Part shown: one piece after another, positions 1 through 8,037 of the stretch
Numbering within the stretch: position 1 is the stretch's first letter
Layout: every line of letters starts with the position of its first letter
Source: Blautia pseudococcoides
GTDB lineage: Bacteria; Bacillota; Clostridia; Lachnospirales; Lachnospiraceae
Direction of reading: 5' to 3'
Assembly (NCBI RefSeq): GCF_001689125.2
Contig: NZ_CP015405.2
Coordinates: 5,048,501-5,112,500, forward strand
DNA: 64,000 nt
Program-made: the position numbers and the translations under genes
The notes under the pieces: generated by a model
Told to the model about the DNA's origin: nothing
The model's input: only the letters and a program-made list of their open reading frames with translations
Database searches by the model: none

Positions 1-1
1 A

Positions 2-394
2 GGCAAATTCGGCAATGTTGCCAAGAGAAGAGTCAACACTATCTTTGACCATGATATCGCTCCCTGGTCCAACATGGTATTGGGTGAAGTCCTCAACGAC
101 AGAGGAAACTGGTCAGGATATCTGCCCCACAGACATCCCCAGCCGGAGACATATTACTTCATGTTTGACCGTCCGGAAGGTTTTGGAGCCAGCTTTGTGG
201 GAGACCAGGTCTTCAAGAGCACAGACGGAAGCTTTTCCGCAATTCCGGGTGGTGAGCTGCATCCCCAGGCAGTGGCTCCGGGATTCCAGATGTACACCTG
301 CTGGATGATCCGCCATATTGAAGGAAATCCATGGCTGCAGACAGACCGCTGTGAGGATGAGCGTTACACCTGGCTGCACGACGCTGCATTTTAA
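2..394 (+). CDS. iolB: 5-deoxy-glucuronate isomerase, 3' part only
   Basis: The reading frame is open from base 2, so only the last 130 residues are present and the start lies upstream of the window. IolB isomerises 5-deoxy-D-glucuronate to 5-dehydro-2-deoxy-D-gluconate in cytosolic myo-inositol breakdown. The visible part is the C-terminal cupin of the KduI/IolB family: a GEV-x-N-x-x-G-x-WS-x-Y stretch, then the metal-site-like PHRHPQPE, then YYFMFDRPEGFG and a late HPQAVAPGFQMYTCWMIRH strand region. It is followed after 49 bp by an alcohol dehydrogenase on the same strand, and iolG and iolE lie downstream, which supports the inositol assignment. Any iolC/iolD genes would be outside the window. 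Confidence 0.85.
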   Translation, partial: GKFGNVAKRRVNTIFDHDIAPWSNMVLGEVLNDRGNWSGYLPHRHPQPETYYFMFDRPEGFGASFVGDQVFKSTDGSFSAIPGGELHPQAVAPGFQMYTCWMIRHIEGNPWLQTDRCEDERYTWLHDAAF

Positions 395-443
395 GCAATC
401 CCATAATAAAAAAATAGAGAATAAGAAAAAGGAGTACACCATT

Positions 444-1595
444 ATGGCAAGAGAATTTATCGTACCGGGTCAGATCATTTCCGGTTCAGGCGCATTAAAT
501 ATGGCAGAGACAGTATTAAAAGGACTTGGAAAGAAAGCCCTTATTGTTACAGATAAAGTGATGATCCAGCTTGGAAACTGTGCAAAAGTTGAGGCAGCGC
601 TGAAAAATCAGGGGGTTGCATATGCGATCTACTCTGAGATCGTAGGCGAGCCTACAGATACCATGATTGAAAATGGCCTGAAATTATACAAAGAGGAAGG
701 CTGTGACTTCCTGGTAGCCCTGGGCGGAGGAAGTCCCATTGATTCCATGAAAGCCATTGGTTCTCTGGTCATAAACGGAGGAAATATTTCTGACTACATG
801 GGCAAAGTGATTGATGTGGAAGTGCCTCCTATGGTAGCGGTCCCCACCACAGCAGGAACCGGTTCTGAAGCTACACAGTTCACGATCATCACAGATACAA
901 AGAAAAATATCAAAATGCTGTTAAAGGGAAAAGTCCTGATGCCAAGCCTGGCCATCATTGACCCGCAGTTCACCATGACCGCACCGCCTAAGATCACAGC
1001 AGCTACAGGCCTGGATGCTTTATGCCACGCAGTGGAGGCCTACACATCCAGAAAAGCACAGACACTTTCCGATACTTTTGCTATGTCAGCAGTAAAACGT
1101 ATCTTCCAATATCTGCCGCCAGCATTCAAGGACGGCAGCAATGAGGAAGCCAGAGTACAGATGTCCGTAGCAGCACTGGAGGCTGGCATTGCATTTAACA
1201 ATGCATCCGTTACCATCATCCACGGAATGAGCCGTCCCATTGGCGCCCTGTTCCATGTTGCACATGGTCTTTCCAATGCCATGCTGTTAAAAGAGTGTCT
1301 GACCTTTGCACTGGAAGGCGCATATGACCGTTTTGCGGAACTGGGACGCGCCGTTGGCGTTGCAGCAGATACGGATTCTGACAAAGAAGCAAGTGAAAAA
1401 TTCCTGGCAGCAGTAGATACTATCACAAAAGAACTGGAAACACCTACACTGGCTGAGTTTGGGATTGATAAAGACGAGTTCTTTAAAGTGATTGATAAGA
1501 TGGCATTTGATGCTATGGACAGCGGAAGTCCACAGAACACTATGAGAGATGTTACTGAGGATGATGTGAAACAGATTTATAGGAATTTGTGGTAA
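444..1595 (+). CDS. iron-containing alcohol dehydrogenase
   Basis: A 383-residue protein of the group III (Fe-type) alcohol dehydrogenase family, the usual length for the family. It shows the nucleotide-binding GGGSPIDSMKAI motif near residue 95 and metal-ligand regions with conserved Asp/His: ATGLDALCHAVEAYTS, HGMSRPIGALFHVAHGLSNAM. An upstream in-frame extension to 318 is unlikely because an AAGGAG ribosome site at 429-434 sits 9 nt before the ATG at 444. It probably reduces or oxidises a small aldehyde/alcohol in the cytosol. Being 49 bp behind iolB, it may handle a C3 aldehyde from inositol breakdown, but the substrate is an inference. A rho-independent terminator follows. Confidence 0.9.
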   Translation: MAREFIVPGQIISGSGALNMAETVLKGLGKKALIVTDKVMIQLGNCAKVEAALKNQGVAYAIYSEIVGEPTDTMIENGLKLYKEEGCDFLVALGGGSPIDSMKAIGSLVINGGNISDYMGKVIDVEVPPMVAVPTTAGTGSEATQFTIITDTKKNIKMLLKGKVLMPSLAIIDPQFTMTAPPKITAATGLDALCHAVEAYTSRKAQTLSDTFAMSAVKRIFQYLPPAFKDGSNEEARVQMSVAALEAGIAFNNASVTIIHGMSRPIGALFHVAHGLSNAMLLKECLTFALEGAYDRFAELGRAVGVAADTDSDKEASEKFLAAVDTITKELETPTLAEFGIDKDEFFKVIDKMAFDAMDSGSPQNTMRDVTEDDVKQIYRNLW

Positions 1596-1610
1596 TCCAA
1601 TAGATATTAT

Positions 1611-1655
1611 GAAGCTCCAGGGACCGGTGGGCGTATCGGTTTCTGGGGCTTTTTT
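1611..1655 (+). terminator. rho-independent terminator after the alcohol dehydrogenase
   Basis: AAGCTCCAG pairs with CTGGGGCTT (one G-U), with an inner ACCG/CGGT stem, and is followed by a run of Ts at 1650-1655. It closes the iolB-adh transcription unit. Confidence 0.75.
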
Positions 1656-1794
1656 GAGGATATAGGTAGAAGGCCGGGGGAGGGAGAAACAGCCCGTCCG
1701 TATTGTAAAAAAACTCCGCCATCACACACAGTATTGTAAGAAACAGCAGAAAATGTTAAAATTAGGACAGAAAAACAAAATGAGGGAATGTGGA

Positions 1795-2730
1795 ATGCGA
1801 AAGCGTAAGAGATGCCTTCTTCTGGCAGTAGTGTGCCTGCTATGTATTGGCGGCTGCGCCGGGAAGGATGTGCAAGAACCGGAGGGGGAGTTTATCATAG
1901 GCGTTGTGACAAAATCCAGAAACAGCGAATACTGGATGTCCGTCAACGCCGGAATGGAGAAGGCTGCCAAAGAGATGAACGTGAAAACAGTTATTCTCTC
2001 CCCGGACACCGAGACGGATAAAAAAATACAAAAGAAAATGATCCGGGACCTGCTGAAGATGAAGGTGAATGCATTGGCTGTGTCCCCCATTGATTCTAAT
2101 GACAATCAGGACTATTATCTGCAGGCTCAAGCACTGGGAATCCCGGTATACTCTTACGATACTCCCATTGCGGATGTGGATGTGCCCTATATTGGCATTG
2201 AAAATGAGAAAGTGGGGTATGAGCTTGCCAAGGCTCTTGCTGAGAAGATGGGGCATAAAGGGAATATTGCCATCATCGCAGGAAGCAGGGAGCAGACGTC
2301 CCACGAAAAAAGGATCGCCGGGTTTGAAAAGTATATGGAGCAGGAACCGGATATGCATATTGAGGTGGAGAAGAGCGGATACAGTAACCTGCGGGTGTCG
2401 GAACAGGAGATGGCGGAGATTCAGAGCAACTATCCGGATCTGGACGGTATTATGACCACCAGCGCGGTCACAGCGCTGGGGCTTGCGGAGGCTACCAAAG
2501 GAAGCGGCATTGCCATAGCCTCTGTGGATGACCAGGAGGATGCCATCCGGGCAGTGGAGGAAGGACGTATCACTGTGCTGGGCGCCCAGTCCGGGTATGA
2601 TATCGGATATGAGACCGTGAAATATATTGTGAATGATAAAAAAGGGGTAAAACAGGACTGGGAAAAGATTTTGGACACACAAATTCTGACCCGGGAAAAC
2701 GTGGAAGATTACCAGAACCTAAAAAAATGA
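1795..2730 (+). CDS. sugar-binding lipoprotein (periplasmic-binding-protein fold, RbsB/XylF type)
   Basis: A 311-residue substrate-binding protein of the Peripla_BP_4 type. From the ATG at 1795 it begins with a lipoprotein signal (MRKRKRC, hydrophobic LLLAVVCLL, lipobox CIGGC), so it should be anchored to the outer face of the membrane. Longer starts at 1753 or 1780 would bury the signal, and a GAGGG lies 8 nt before 1795. The core shows the usual IIGVVTKSRNSEYW start, NALAVSPIDS and GSREQTSHEKRIAGFEKYM. No ABC permease or ATPase gene is nearby. The protein may instead feed the YesM/YesN pair at 6281-9648 as an extracellular sugar sensor, as in other three-component systems; that role is inference. 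Confidence 0.85.
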   Translation: MRKRKRCLLLAVVCLLCIGGCAGKDVQEPEGEFIIGVVTKSRNSEYWMSVNAGMEKAAKEMNVKTVILSPDTETDKKIQKKMIRDLLKMKVNALAVSPIDSNDNQDYYLQAQALGIPVYSYDTPIADVDVPYIGIENEKVGYELAKALAEKMGHKGNIAIIAGSREQTSHEKRIAGFEKYMEQEPDMHIEVEKSGYSNLRVSEQEMAEIQSNYPDLDGIMTTSAVTALGLAEATKGSGIAIASVDDQEDAIRAVEEGRITVLGAQSGYDIGYETVKYIVNDKKGVKQDWEKILDTQILTRENVEDYQNLKK

Positions 2731-2738
2731 CACAAAAA

Positions 2739-2804
2739 TCTAAAAATATTCCCAGTCATAAAGCGGGAGGCGGAGCTGTGCTGAAAAATAGGAATATTTT
2801 TAGA
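2739..2804. promoter_or_regulatory. 14-bp perfect inverted repeat upstream of the GPH transporter
   Basis: TCTAAAAATATTCC at 2739-2752 is repeated as its exact reverse complement at 2791-2804, with a 38-nt spacer, between the lipoprotein gene and the symporter. A GCTAAAAATATTTCC match recurs before the iolE fragment near 9681. It could be a paired operator or a long stem; there is no following T-run, so a terminator is unlikely. Confidence 0.45.
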
Positions 2805-2929
2805 ACCATCTAAGAAAAAACGTAAAAATAAAACTAAGGAATCTAAAATTTCTATTACTAGGATTTTCCCTGCAAAAAGGTAAAATAAAATCATCAAAAG
2901 GATGATTCAAAGAAAGGCAGGGAAATAAA

Positions 2930-4321
2930 ATGGGAAAAGAATTAGCGCAAAAAATAACCGGAGGCAAGCTGTCGTGGGGAACCAGACTGTCTTATGCCAG
3001 CGGTGACGTGGCGTGTAACGTTGTGTTCGGAATGATCGGCACGCTGCTTACTCTGTTCTACACAGATTATGTGGGAATCAGCCCGGCTACTGTAGGTTTG
3101 ATGATGCTGCTGTCAAGGCTTTTTGACGGTGTGTCTGACCTGATCATGGGTGTTATCGTGGAACGTACCAATTCCAAATGGGGAAAATCAAGACCGTGGA
3201 TCCTCTGGATGAGCGTACCCTTCGCATTGTCAGCAGTTTTGTTATTTACAGTACCCCATACCACAGGAATGCTTCAGTTCCTCTATCTGTTCGTAACTTA
3301 TAACTTCTGTACAACAGTCTGTTATACAGCCATCAATCTTCCTTACGGAAGCCTCTCAGCCATGATGACCAGGGTTTCCTCTGAGAGAGATATGCTGAGT
3401 GTTGTGAGAATGGGACTCTCTCCCATCGGTAAGATCATTGCTGCTACCTGTACGCTTCCAATCGTTAAACTATTTGGAAATGACCAGGCAGCATGGGTTA
3501 AGACCATGTCCATCTGGGCAGTGCTGGCACTGATCCTTCTTCTTGTATGTTTCTTCAAATGTGAGGAGACTGTAAGGATTGCAGCCAAAGAAAAAGCGGC
3601 AAAAGTACCTCTTGGAAAAGGATTTGCAGCGCTTTTCAAAAATCAGTATTTCTGGGCAGTTTTAGTATTATGGATGGTACAGAGTGTTTCCTTTAGTATC
3701 TCAGGCACAATCTTACCGTATTACTGTAAATACATATTTGGCAATGATACATGGATGTACAGTGCACTGTTCCTCACAGAGACACTGACACTGGTTGCAG
3801 GCATTTTCTGCTGTACACCGCTGATCCGTAAATTCGGAAAACGGAATATTGCACTTGTAGGCGCCATGATCGCACTGGTCGGTCAGCTTCTGTTCTTCCT
3901 GAATCCATACAGTTTCCCATGGATGGTAATGAGCTGTGTGGCACGTGCCATCGGCCTGGCTCCTCTGAATGCAGTTGTGTTTGGTATGGTTGGTGACGTA
4001 GTGGAATTTGGTCAGTGGAAGACACATATCAGACAGGAAAGCCTTATCTTTGCCGGCGGTTCCATCGGAACAAAGGTAGGGGCAGGATTTGCCTCCGCAG
4101 CCATGACAGGACTTCTCTCTCTGGCAGGATATGTAAGTTCCTCAGTGGGAACAGCAGCGCAGCCGGAAGAAGCGCTTAATATGATCATAAACATTTATAA
4201 GTTCGGCCCGATCCTTATTGCGGCAGTTGCTTTTATCACACTTGCACTGTACAAATTGGATAAGATATACCCGGATATTATGAAGGAGTTAATAGAACGT
4301 GAATCAAGAGGGGAGTTATAA
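2930..4321 (+). CDS. GPH-family sugar:cation symporter (MelB-like)
   Basis: A 463-residue inner-membrane transporter of the glycoside-pentoside-hexuronide:cation symporter family. The N-terminus KLSWGTRLSYASGDVACNVVF and the cytoplasmic loop with RTNSKWGKSRPW (around residue 85) are characteristic, and about twelve hydrophobic segments are visible. A second family signature, GDVVEFGQWKT, lies near residue 350. The ribosome site GGCAGGG precedes the ATG. It is followed 3 bp later by a cytidylate-kinase-like gene and then a Gfo/Idh dehydrogenase, so the cargo is probably a sugar or cyclitol that is then oxidised. The exact substrate cannot be read from the sequence. Confidence 0.88.
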   Translation: MGKELAQKITGGKLSWGTRLSYASGDVACNVVFGMIGTLLTLFYTDYVGISPATVGLMMLLSRLFDGVSDLIMGVIVERTNSKWGKSRPWILWMSVPFALSAVLLFTVPHTTGMLQFLYLFVTYNFCTTVCYTAINLPYGSLSAMMTRVSSERDMLSVVRMGLSPIGKIIAATCTLPIVKLFGNDQAAWVKTMSIWAVLALILLLVCFFKCEETVRIAAKEKAAKVPLGKGFAALFKNQYFWAVLVLWMVQSVSFSISGTILPYYCKYIFGNDTWMYSALFLTETLTLVAGIFCCTPLIRKFGKRNIALVGAMIALVGQLLFFLNPYSFPWMVMSCVARAIGLAPLNAVVFGMVGDVVEFGQWKTHIRQESLIFAGGSIGTKVGAGFASAAMTGLLSLAGYVSSSVGTAAQPEEALNMIINIYKFGPILIAAVAFITLALYKLDKIYPDIMKELIERESRGEL

Positions 4322-4324
4322 AAT

Positions 4325-4936
4325 ATGAAAGAGCGTACATTGATCACAATCAGCCGTCAGTATGGCAGCGGCGGTAAGGAAATCGCAGAACTGCTTGCAA
4401 AAAAGATGGAGACCCGCTGCTATGACAGGCAGATTTTGTATCTGGCAGCGGAAAAACTGGGGGACTCAGACCTGGATATGGACACGATCCTGGATATGTC
4501 TTATAAAATGCCGGACAACAGCATAGGCTCCTTCATGGAGGGTGTGAATTCCCTGGGATATGAGACCATTCCTTCTTATAATAAGATGTACCGGGAACAG
4601 GCCAAAGTTATCCGCAAAATAGCGGAAAAGGAAAGCGCTGTATTTCTGGGAAGATGCGCAGATGTGGTTCTGAAAGATTATCCGGAATGCTACAATTTCT
4701 TCATCTATGCAGATGCCGAATTCAGAAAAGAGAGAGCAAAAGAGTTTTATGGAAATAAATCCATCAAAGAACTGGAAAAAGAGAACAAAACCCGTGAACG
4801 TTATTACAATTACTATACAGGGCAGAAATGGGGAGAACCTCTGAATTATGACCTGATGATCAACACAAGCAGATTTTCCATCCGGAAGGCAGCAGACCTT
4901 ATCTGGGATTATGTGATGAGCAGTCAGGCGGAGTAA
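4325..4936 (+). CDS. cytidylate-kinase-like protein
   Basis: A 203-residue P-loop protein of the Cytidylate_kin2 family, recognised by the N-terminal ISRQYGSGGKEIAELLAKK with the nucleotide-binding GSGGKEI loop, then CYDRQILYLAAEKLG and GRCADVVLKDYPECYNFFIYA. It begins 3 bp after the symporter stop, so the two are probably co-translated. True CMP kinase (cmk) is a different, usually separate gene. Members of this family are often found next to carbohydrate transporters in Lachnospiraceae, and their substrate is not established. A kinase role on a sugar or nucleoside is possible but unproven. Confidence 0.8.
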   Translation: MKERTLITISRQYGSGGKEIAELLAKKMETRCYDRQILYLAAEKLGDSDLDMDTILDMSYKMPDNSIGSFMEGVNSLGYETIPSYNKMYREQAKVIRKIAEKESAVFLGRCADVVLKDYPECYNFFIYADAEFRKERAKEFYGNKSIKELEKENKTRERYYNYYTGQKWGEPLNYDLMINTSRFSIRKAADLIWDYVMSSQAE

Positions 4937-5056
4937 CAGAAAAGAGGCGCAGCTGTTCAGCCGTCATCGTAACAGGCGAAAAGTTAAGCAGAACTGCCTT
5001 TGGCAAATTTCAATATGATTTTTCATTGATCCATATATAGAAAGAGGTAAGTAAAC

Positions 5057-6076
5057 ATGAAGAAAGTAAAAGTAGGCATTGCAGGATTAGGCAGATTAGG
5101 AAAAGTACACGCAAACAATATTGCATTTAAGATTCCAAACGCAGAGCTGACAGCAGCCTGCTCCATTATGCCGGCAGAGCTGGAATACGCAAAAAAGGAG
5201 CTGGGAGTGAAGGAAGTTTACTCTGACTACCGTGAGATGCTGGAAAAAGCAGACATTGATGCAGTAGCGATCGTTACCACAAGCGGTGAGCACTGCTGGC
5301 AGATCGCGGCAGCCCTGGATGCCGGAAAACATGTATTCTCAGACAAACCGCTGGGGGTTACGGTTGAGGAGTGCAGGCTGGCAGAGGAAGCGGTTGAGCG
5401 CCATCCGGAACTGGCATTCTTTTTAGGATTCATGCGCCGTTTTGACCCTTCTTATGCTTACGCAAAGAAGAAAATTGAGGAAGGTGCAATCGGAACTCCA
5501 TACATGGTGAAAGCTACCGGCATTGACCCGGAAGCACTGGTTGAGGGGGCGATCAAATTTGTAGCTACCAGCGGCGGTATCTTCATTGACATGGCGATCC
5601 ATGACATTGACCTGATGAGATGGTTCTTAGGATCTGATCCTGTGGAGGTTTATGCCACAGGAGCTACCTTCAAACATCCGGAATTCAAAGAGGCAGGCGA
5701 TGACGAGACAGGTGTTGCTATGTACCGTTGTGAAAACGGCGCGCTGGGATTTGTACATGTGGGACGTACCGCAGCACACGGCTATCATGTTGAGACAGAG
5801 ATCATTGGAACAGAAGGTTCTCTCCGCATCAGCCCGGTTCCGGAGAAAAACCTGTGCATGATTTACGACAAGAACGGTGCCGTTGTTGAGTGTGTCAGCG
5901 GATTCCCGGAGAGATTCGCAGAGTCTTATCAGTTAGAGATGCAGGAGTTTATCAACTGTGTAGAATCCGGCAGAAAACCGGAAGTGACCGTATATGACGG
6001 AACAAAATCCACCCAGATTGGCTTTGCCACCACAGAGGCATGGAAAAAAGGCGGAATCGTTAAAATTGAATACTGA
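5057..6076 (+). CDS. Gfo/Idh/MocA-family dehydrogenase, inositol 2-dehydrogenase-like
   Basis: A 339-residue NAD(P)-dependent oxidoreductase. It has the N-terminal Rossmann motif GIAGLGRLGKVHANNI, the family E/DKP motif here as DKPLGVTVEE (around residue 98), and the catalytic-region GGIFIDMAIHDIDLMRWFLG (around residue 175) with the conserved D-x-x-x-HD-x-D. It resembles inositol and scyllo-inositol dehydrogenases. It is 120 bp after the kinase-like gene, probably in the same unit, and ends at a strong hairpin. A second homologue at 13445 is a better match for classical IolG, so this one may oxidise a stereoisomer such as scyllo-inositol, or another sugar; that is inference. Confidence 0.82.
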   Translation: MKKVKVGIAGLGRLGKVHANNIAFKIPNAELTAACSIMPAELEYAKKELGVKEVYSDYREMLEKADIDAVAIVTTSGEHCWQIAAALDAGKHVFSDKPLGVTVEECRLAEEAVERHPELAFFLGFMRRFDPSYAYAKKKIEEGAIGTPYMVKATGIDPEALVEGAIKFVATSGGIFIDMAIHDIDLMRWFLGSDPVEVYATGATFKHPEFKEAGDDETGVAMYRCENGALGFVHVGRTAAHGYHVETEIIGTEGSLRISPVPEKNLCMIYDKNGAVVECVSGFPERFAESYQLEMQEFINCVESGRKPEVTVYDGTKSTQIGFATTEAWKKGGIVKIEY

Positions 6077-6117
6077 TCCGTACTCATATTGTTTAGAGGA
6101 AGACCTTTATAAATTTG

Positions 6118-6155
6118 GAAGTGTGCTGTTTTTTTGCAGCACACTTCTGTTATTC
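6118..6155 (+). terminator. hairpin terminator after the Gfo/Idh gene
   Basis: GAAGTGTGCTG at 6118-6128 pairs perfectly with CAGCACACTTC at 6137-6147 around a T-rich loop. The trailing sequence is only moderately T-rich, so it may be a weak terminator or an mRNA-end stabiliser. Confidence 0.6.
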
Positions 6156-6280
6156 CTTAAGAAAAAATCCCTTCGGACAGGAGGCGGATCAGTGCGGAGA
6201 CGTGATTTCTAGTAGGTTCTATGTTATAATGTTCGCATAAGCAACGTGCATCAGCATGTATGGACAGCAAAGGAGAGAGT

Positions 6281-8002
6281 ATGCTGCAAAGTATCAGAAG
6301 TAAGATGCTGCTGGCAATTCTGGCGGTGACTATGGTTACCGCCTGTTCCATCACGGTGGTTTTTTATTTCAAATCGGCAGGTATGATAGAGGAGAATTAT
6401 TCCACAAACCTCTATGGCAGGGTGAAGCAGACGATCACATCCCTGGATGACTCCCTGCAGGAAATTTATTATATCAACATAAAAGCGGCCAGTGATATTA
6501 ATATGATAAAATGCGTAAAAGAATACAGGACATCAGGGGACAATGGGTCGCTGGATGAGATCGCAGAACTTCTCAGAACTTACCGCACGGAATACAAGGA
6601 TCTGAGTTCTCTGTATTTCATTTTTCCGGATGAGAGGATAGCTGTCACATCGGAGGATTATCCTGTTTGTAAAAGGGATATACCGGAGGGAGAGATAGAA
6701 AAGATCCGCCGTGCTGAGGCAAAGGAGGCTGTTCCCATCATGTTTGGAGATATGGTCCATGAAACGGGAAAACAGCTTTCCTGCATCCAGTCAGTGGTTG
6801 ATAAGGATGGCACTGTGCTGGGATATATGCTGGCAAATACAGAGGAGAGGACGCTGTTCTATGAATATCTGGAACCCGTGTATGATGATAAGGTATCCCA
6901 GGCATTGATTCTGGATAAAAATAAAGAAATTGTCACAAGTAAAGATTATGAGAGTGTGGGACAGGTCTATGAAGGGAAAGACCGGCTTCCGGCAGTCAGC
7001 GGCATTGAGAATCAGGATGCAAAGGAAATCCGTATTTTTTACCAGGGGGCATTTTCCAAATGCGGTCTTTACATGGATATCCAGAAGAGCCAGGTCTTGG
7101 GGGATTTAAAGCAGATGCAGATTTTTTTGGTGGCCATTTTCTTTCTCTTTCTTATGATTGGGGGCATTCTTGCCACCTCCATCACGAGAGCCATGTACAA
7201 ACCCATTAAGAATATGACAAATACTGTGGAAAAAGTCAGCAAGGGGGATTTGAGCCTTCGCGTAGATGTGACCACAGAGGATGAGATCGGAACTCTGTGC
7301 AGGGAATTCAATCACATGCTGGATAACCTGGAGGACTTGATCGCCAGAGTGATCGAGGAGGAAAGGCTGAAAAAAGATGCGGAATTGGAAGCACTGCAGT
7401 ATCAGATCACCCCTCATTTTATGTACAACACACTAAATTCCATCAAATACGCTGCCCTGATCAAAGGGGAAAAGGAACTGGGGGCATTGATCGGGGATTT
7501 TGTTGAGCTGCTTCAGGCCAGCATCAATAAAAAAGGAACGTTTATCTCCGTGGCCGATGAACTGCATATTCTGAAGAATTATATTCATTTGCAGGAATTC
7601 CGCTATCAGGGAAGTTTTGACGTGGAGTATGATATTGCCAAGGAAGCCTGCGGATGTTATATTCCGAGACTGATCCTGCAGCCTTTGGTGGAGAACGCCA
7701 TACTCCATGGAATTGATATGAAGGGCGGCAATGGCCGTCTGATCATCCGGGGCAGAGTGGAAGGCACGCGTCTGAACCTGTCTGTCATTGACAACGGACG
7801 GGGAATGACAAAAGAGCAGATAGAGACACTGCTTTGCAGCAAGGCCAAGAAGACTAACGGTCTCAGCGCTATTGGAGTGCCCAATGTGAGGGAGCGCCTG
7901 GAGCTTTATTATGAGGCGGAGGGCGGCATTATATATGAGAGTGGTGAGAACGGGACCACTGCCACTATTTTCCTTCCGGCAAACAGGGAAGTGGATATTT
8001 GA
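6281..8002 (+). CDS. sensor histidine kinase, YesM type
   Basis: A 573-residue membrane kinase. Two transmembrane segments (about 10-31 and 281-300) flank an extracellular sensor region of roughly 250 residues. A HAMP linker follows (about 300-350), then the His_kinase domain with the phosphoacceptor H379 in YQITPHFMYNTLNS, and an ATPase domain with VENAILHG and DNGRGM. I chose the ATG at 6281 because AGGAG lies just upstream; an earlier ATG at 6260 has none. It is 35 bp before its response regulator. YesM/YesN pairs usually sense extracellular carbohydrates and switch on nearby transport and catabolic genes. Confidence 0.92.
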   Translation: MLQSIRSKMLLAILAVTMVTACSITVVFYFKSAGMIEENYSTNLYGRVKQTITSLDDSLQEIYYINIKAASDINMIKCVKEYRTSGDNGSLDEIAELLRTYRTEYKDLSSLYFIFPDERIAVTSEDYPVCKRDIPEGEIEKIRRAEAKEAVPIMFGDMVHETGKQLSCIQSVVDKDGTVLGYMLANTEERTLFYEYLEPVYDDKVSQALILDKNKEIVTSKDYESVGQVYEGKDRLPAVSGIENQDAKEIRIFYQGAFSKCGLYMDIQKSQVLGDLKQMQIFLVAIFFLFLMIGGILATSITRAMYKPIKNMTNTVEKVSKGDLSLRVDVTTEDEIGTLCREFNHMLDNLEDLIARVIEEERLKKDAELEALQYQITPHFMYNTLNSIKYAALIKGEKELGALIGDFVELLQASINKKGTFISVADELHILKNYIHLQEFRYQGSFDVEYDIAKEACGCYIPRLILQPLVENAILHGIDMKGGNGRLIIRGRVEGTRLNLSVIDNGRGMTKEQIETLLCSKAKKTNGLSAIGVPNVRERLELYYEAEGGIIYESGENGTTATIFLPANREVDI

Positions 8003-8037
8003 CAGACAGATAAAATGTGACAAAGGGGAAGATGCCT

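Noticed and set aside
318..443. N-terminal extension of the alcohol dehydrogenase
   Set aside because: It overlaps iolB in another frame, and the good ribosome site is placed for the ATG at 444.
1840..2682. 280-codon open frame on the minus strand
   Set aside because: Antisense shadow of the sugar-binding lipoprotein gene, whose signal peptide and fold are clear.
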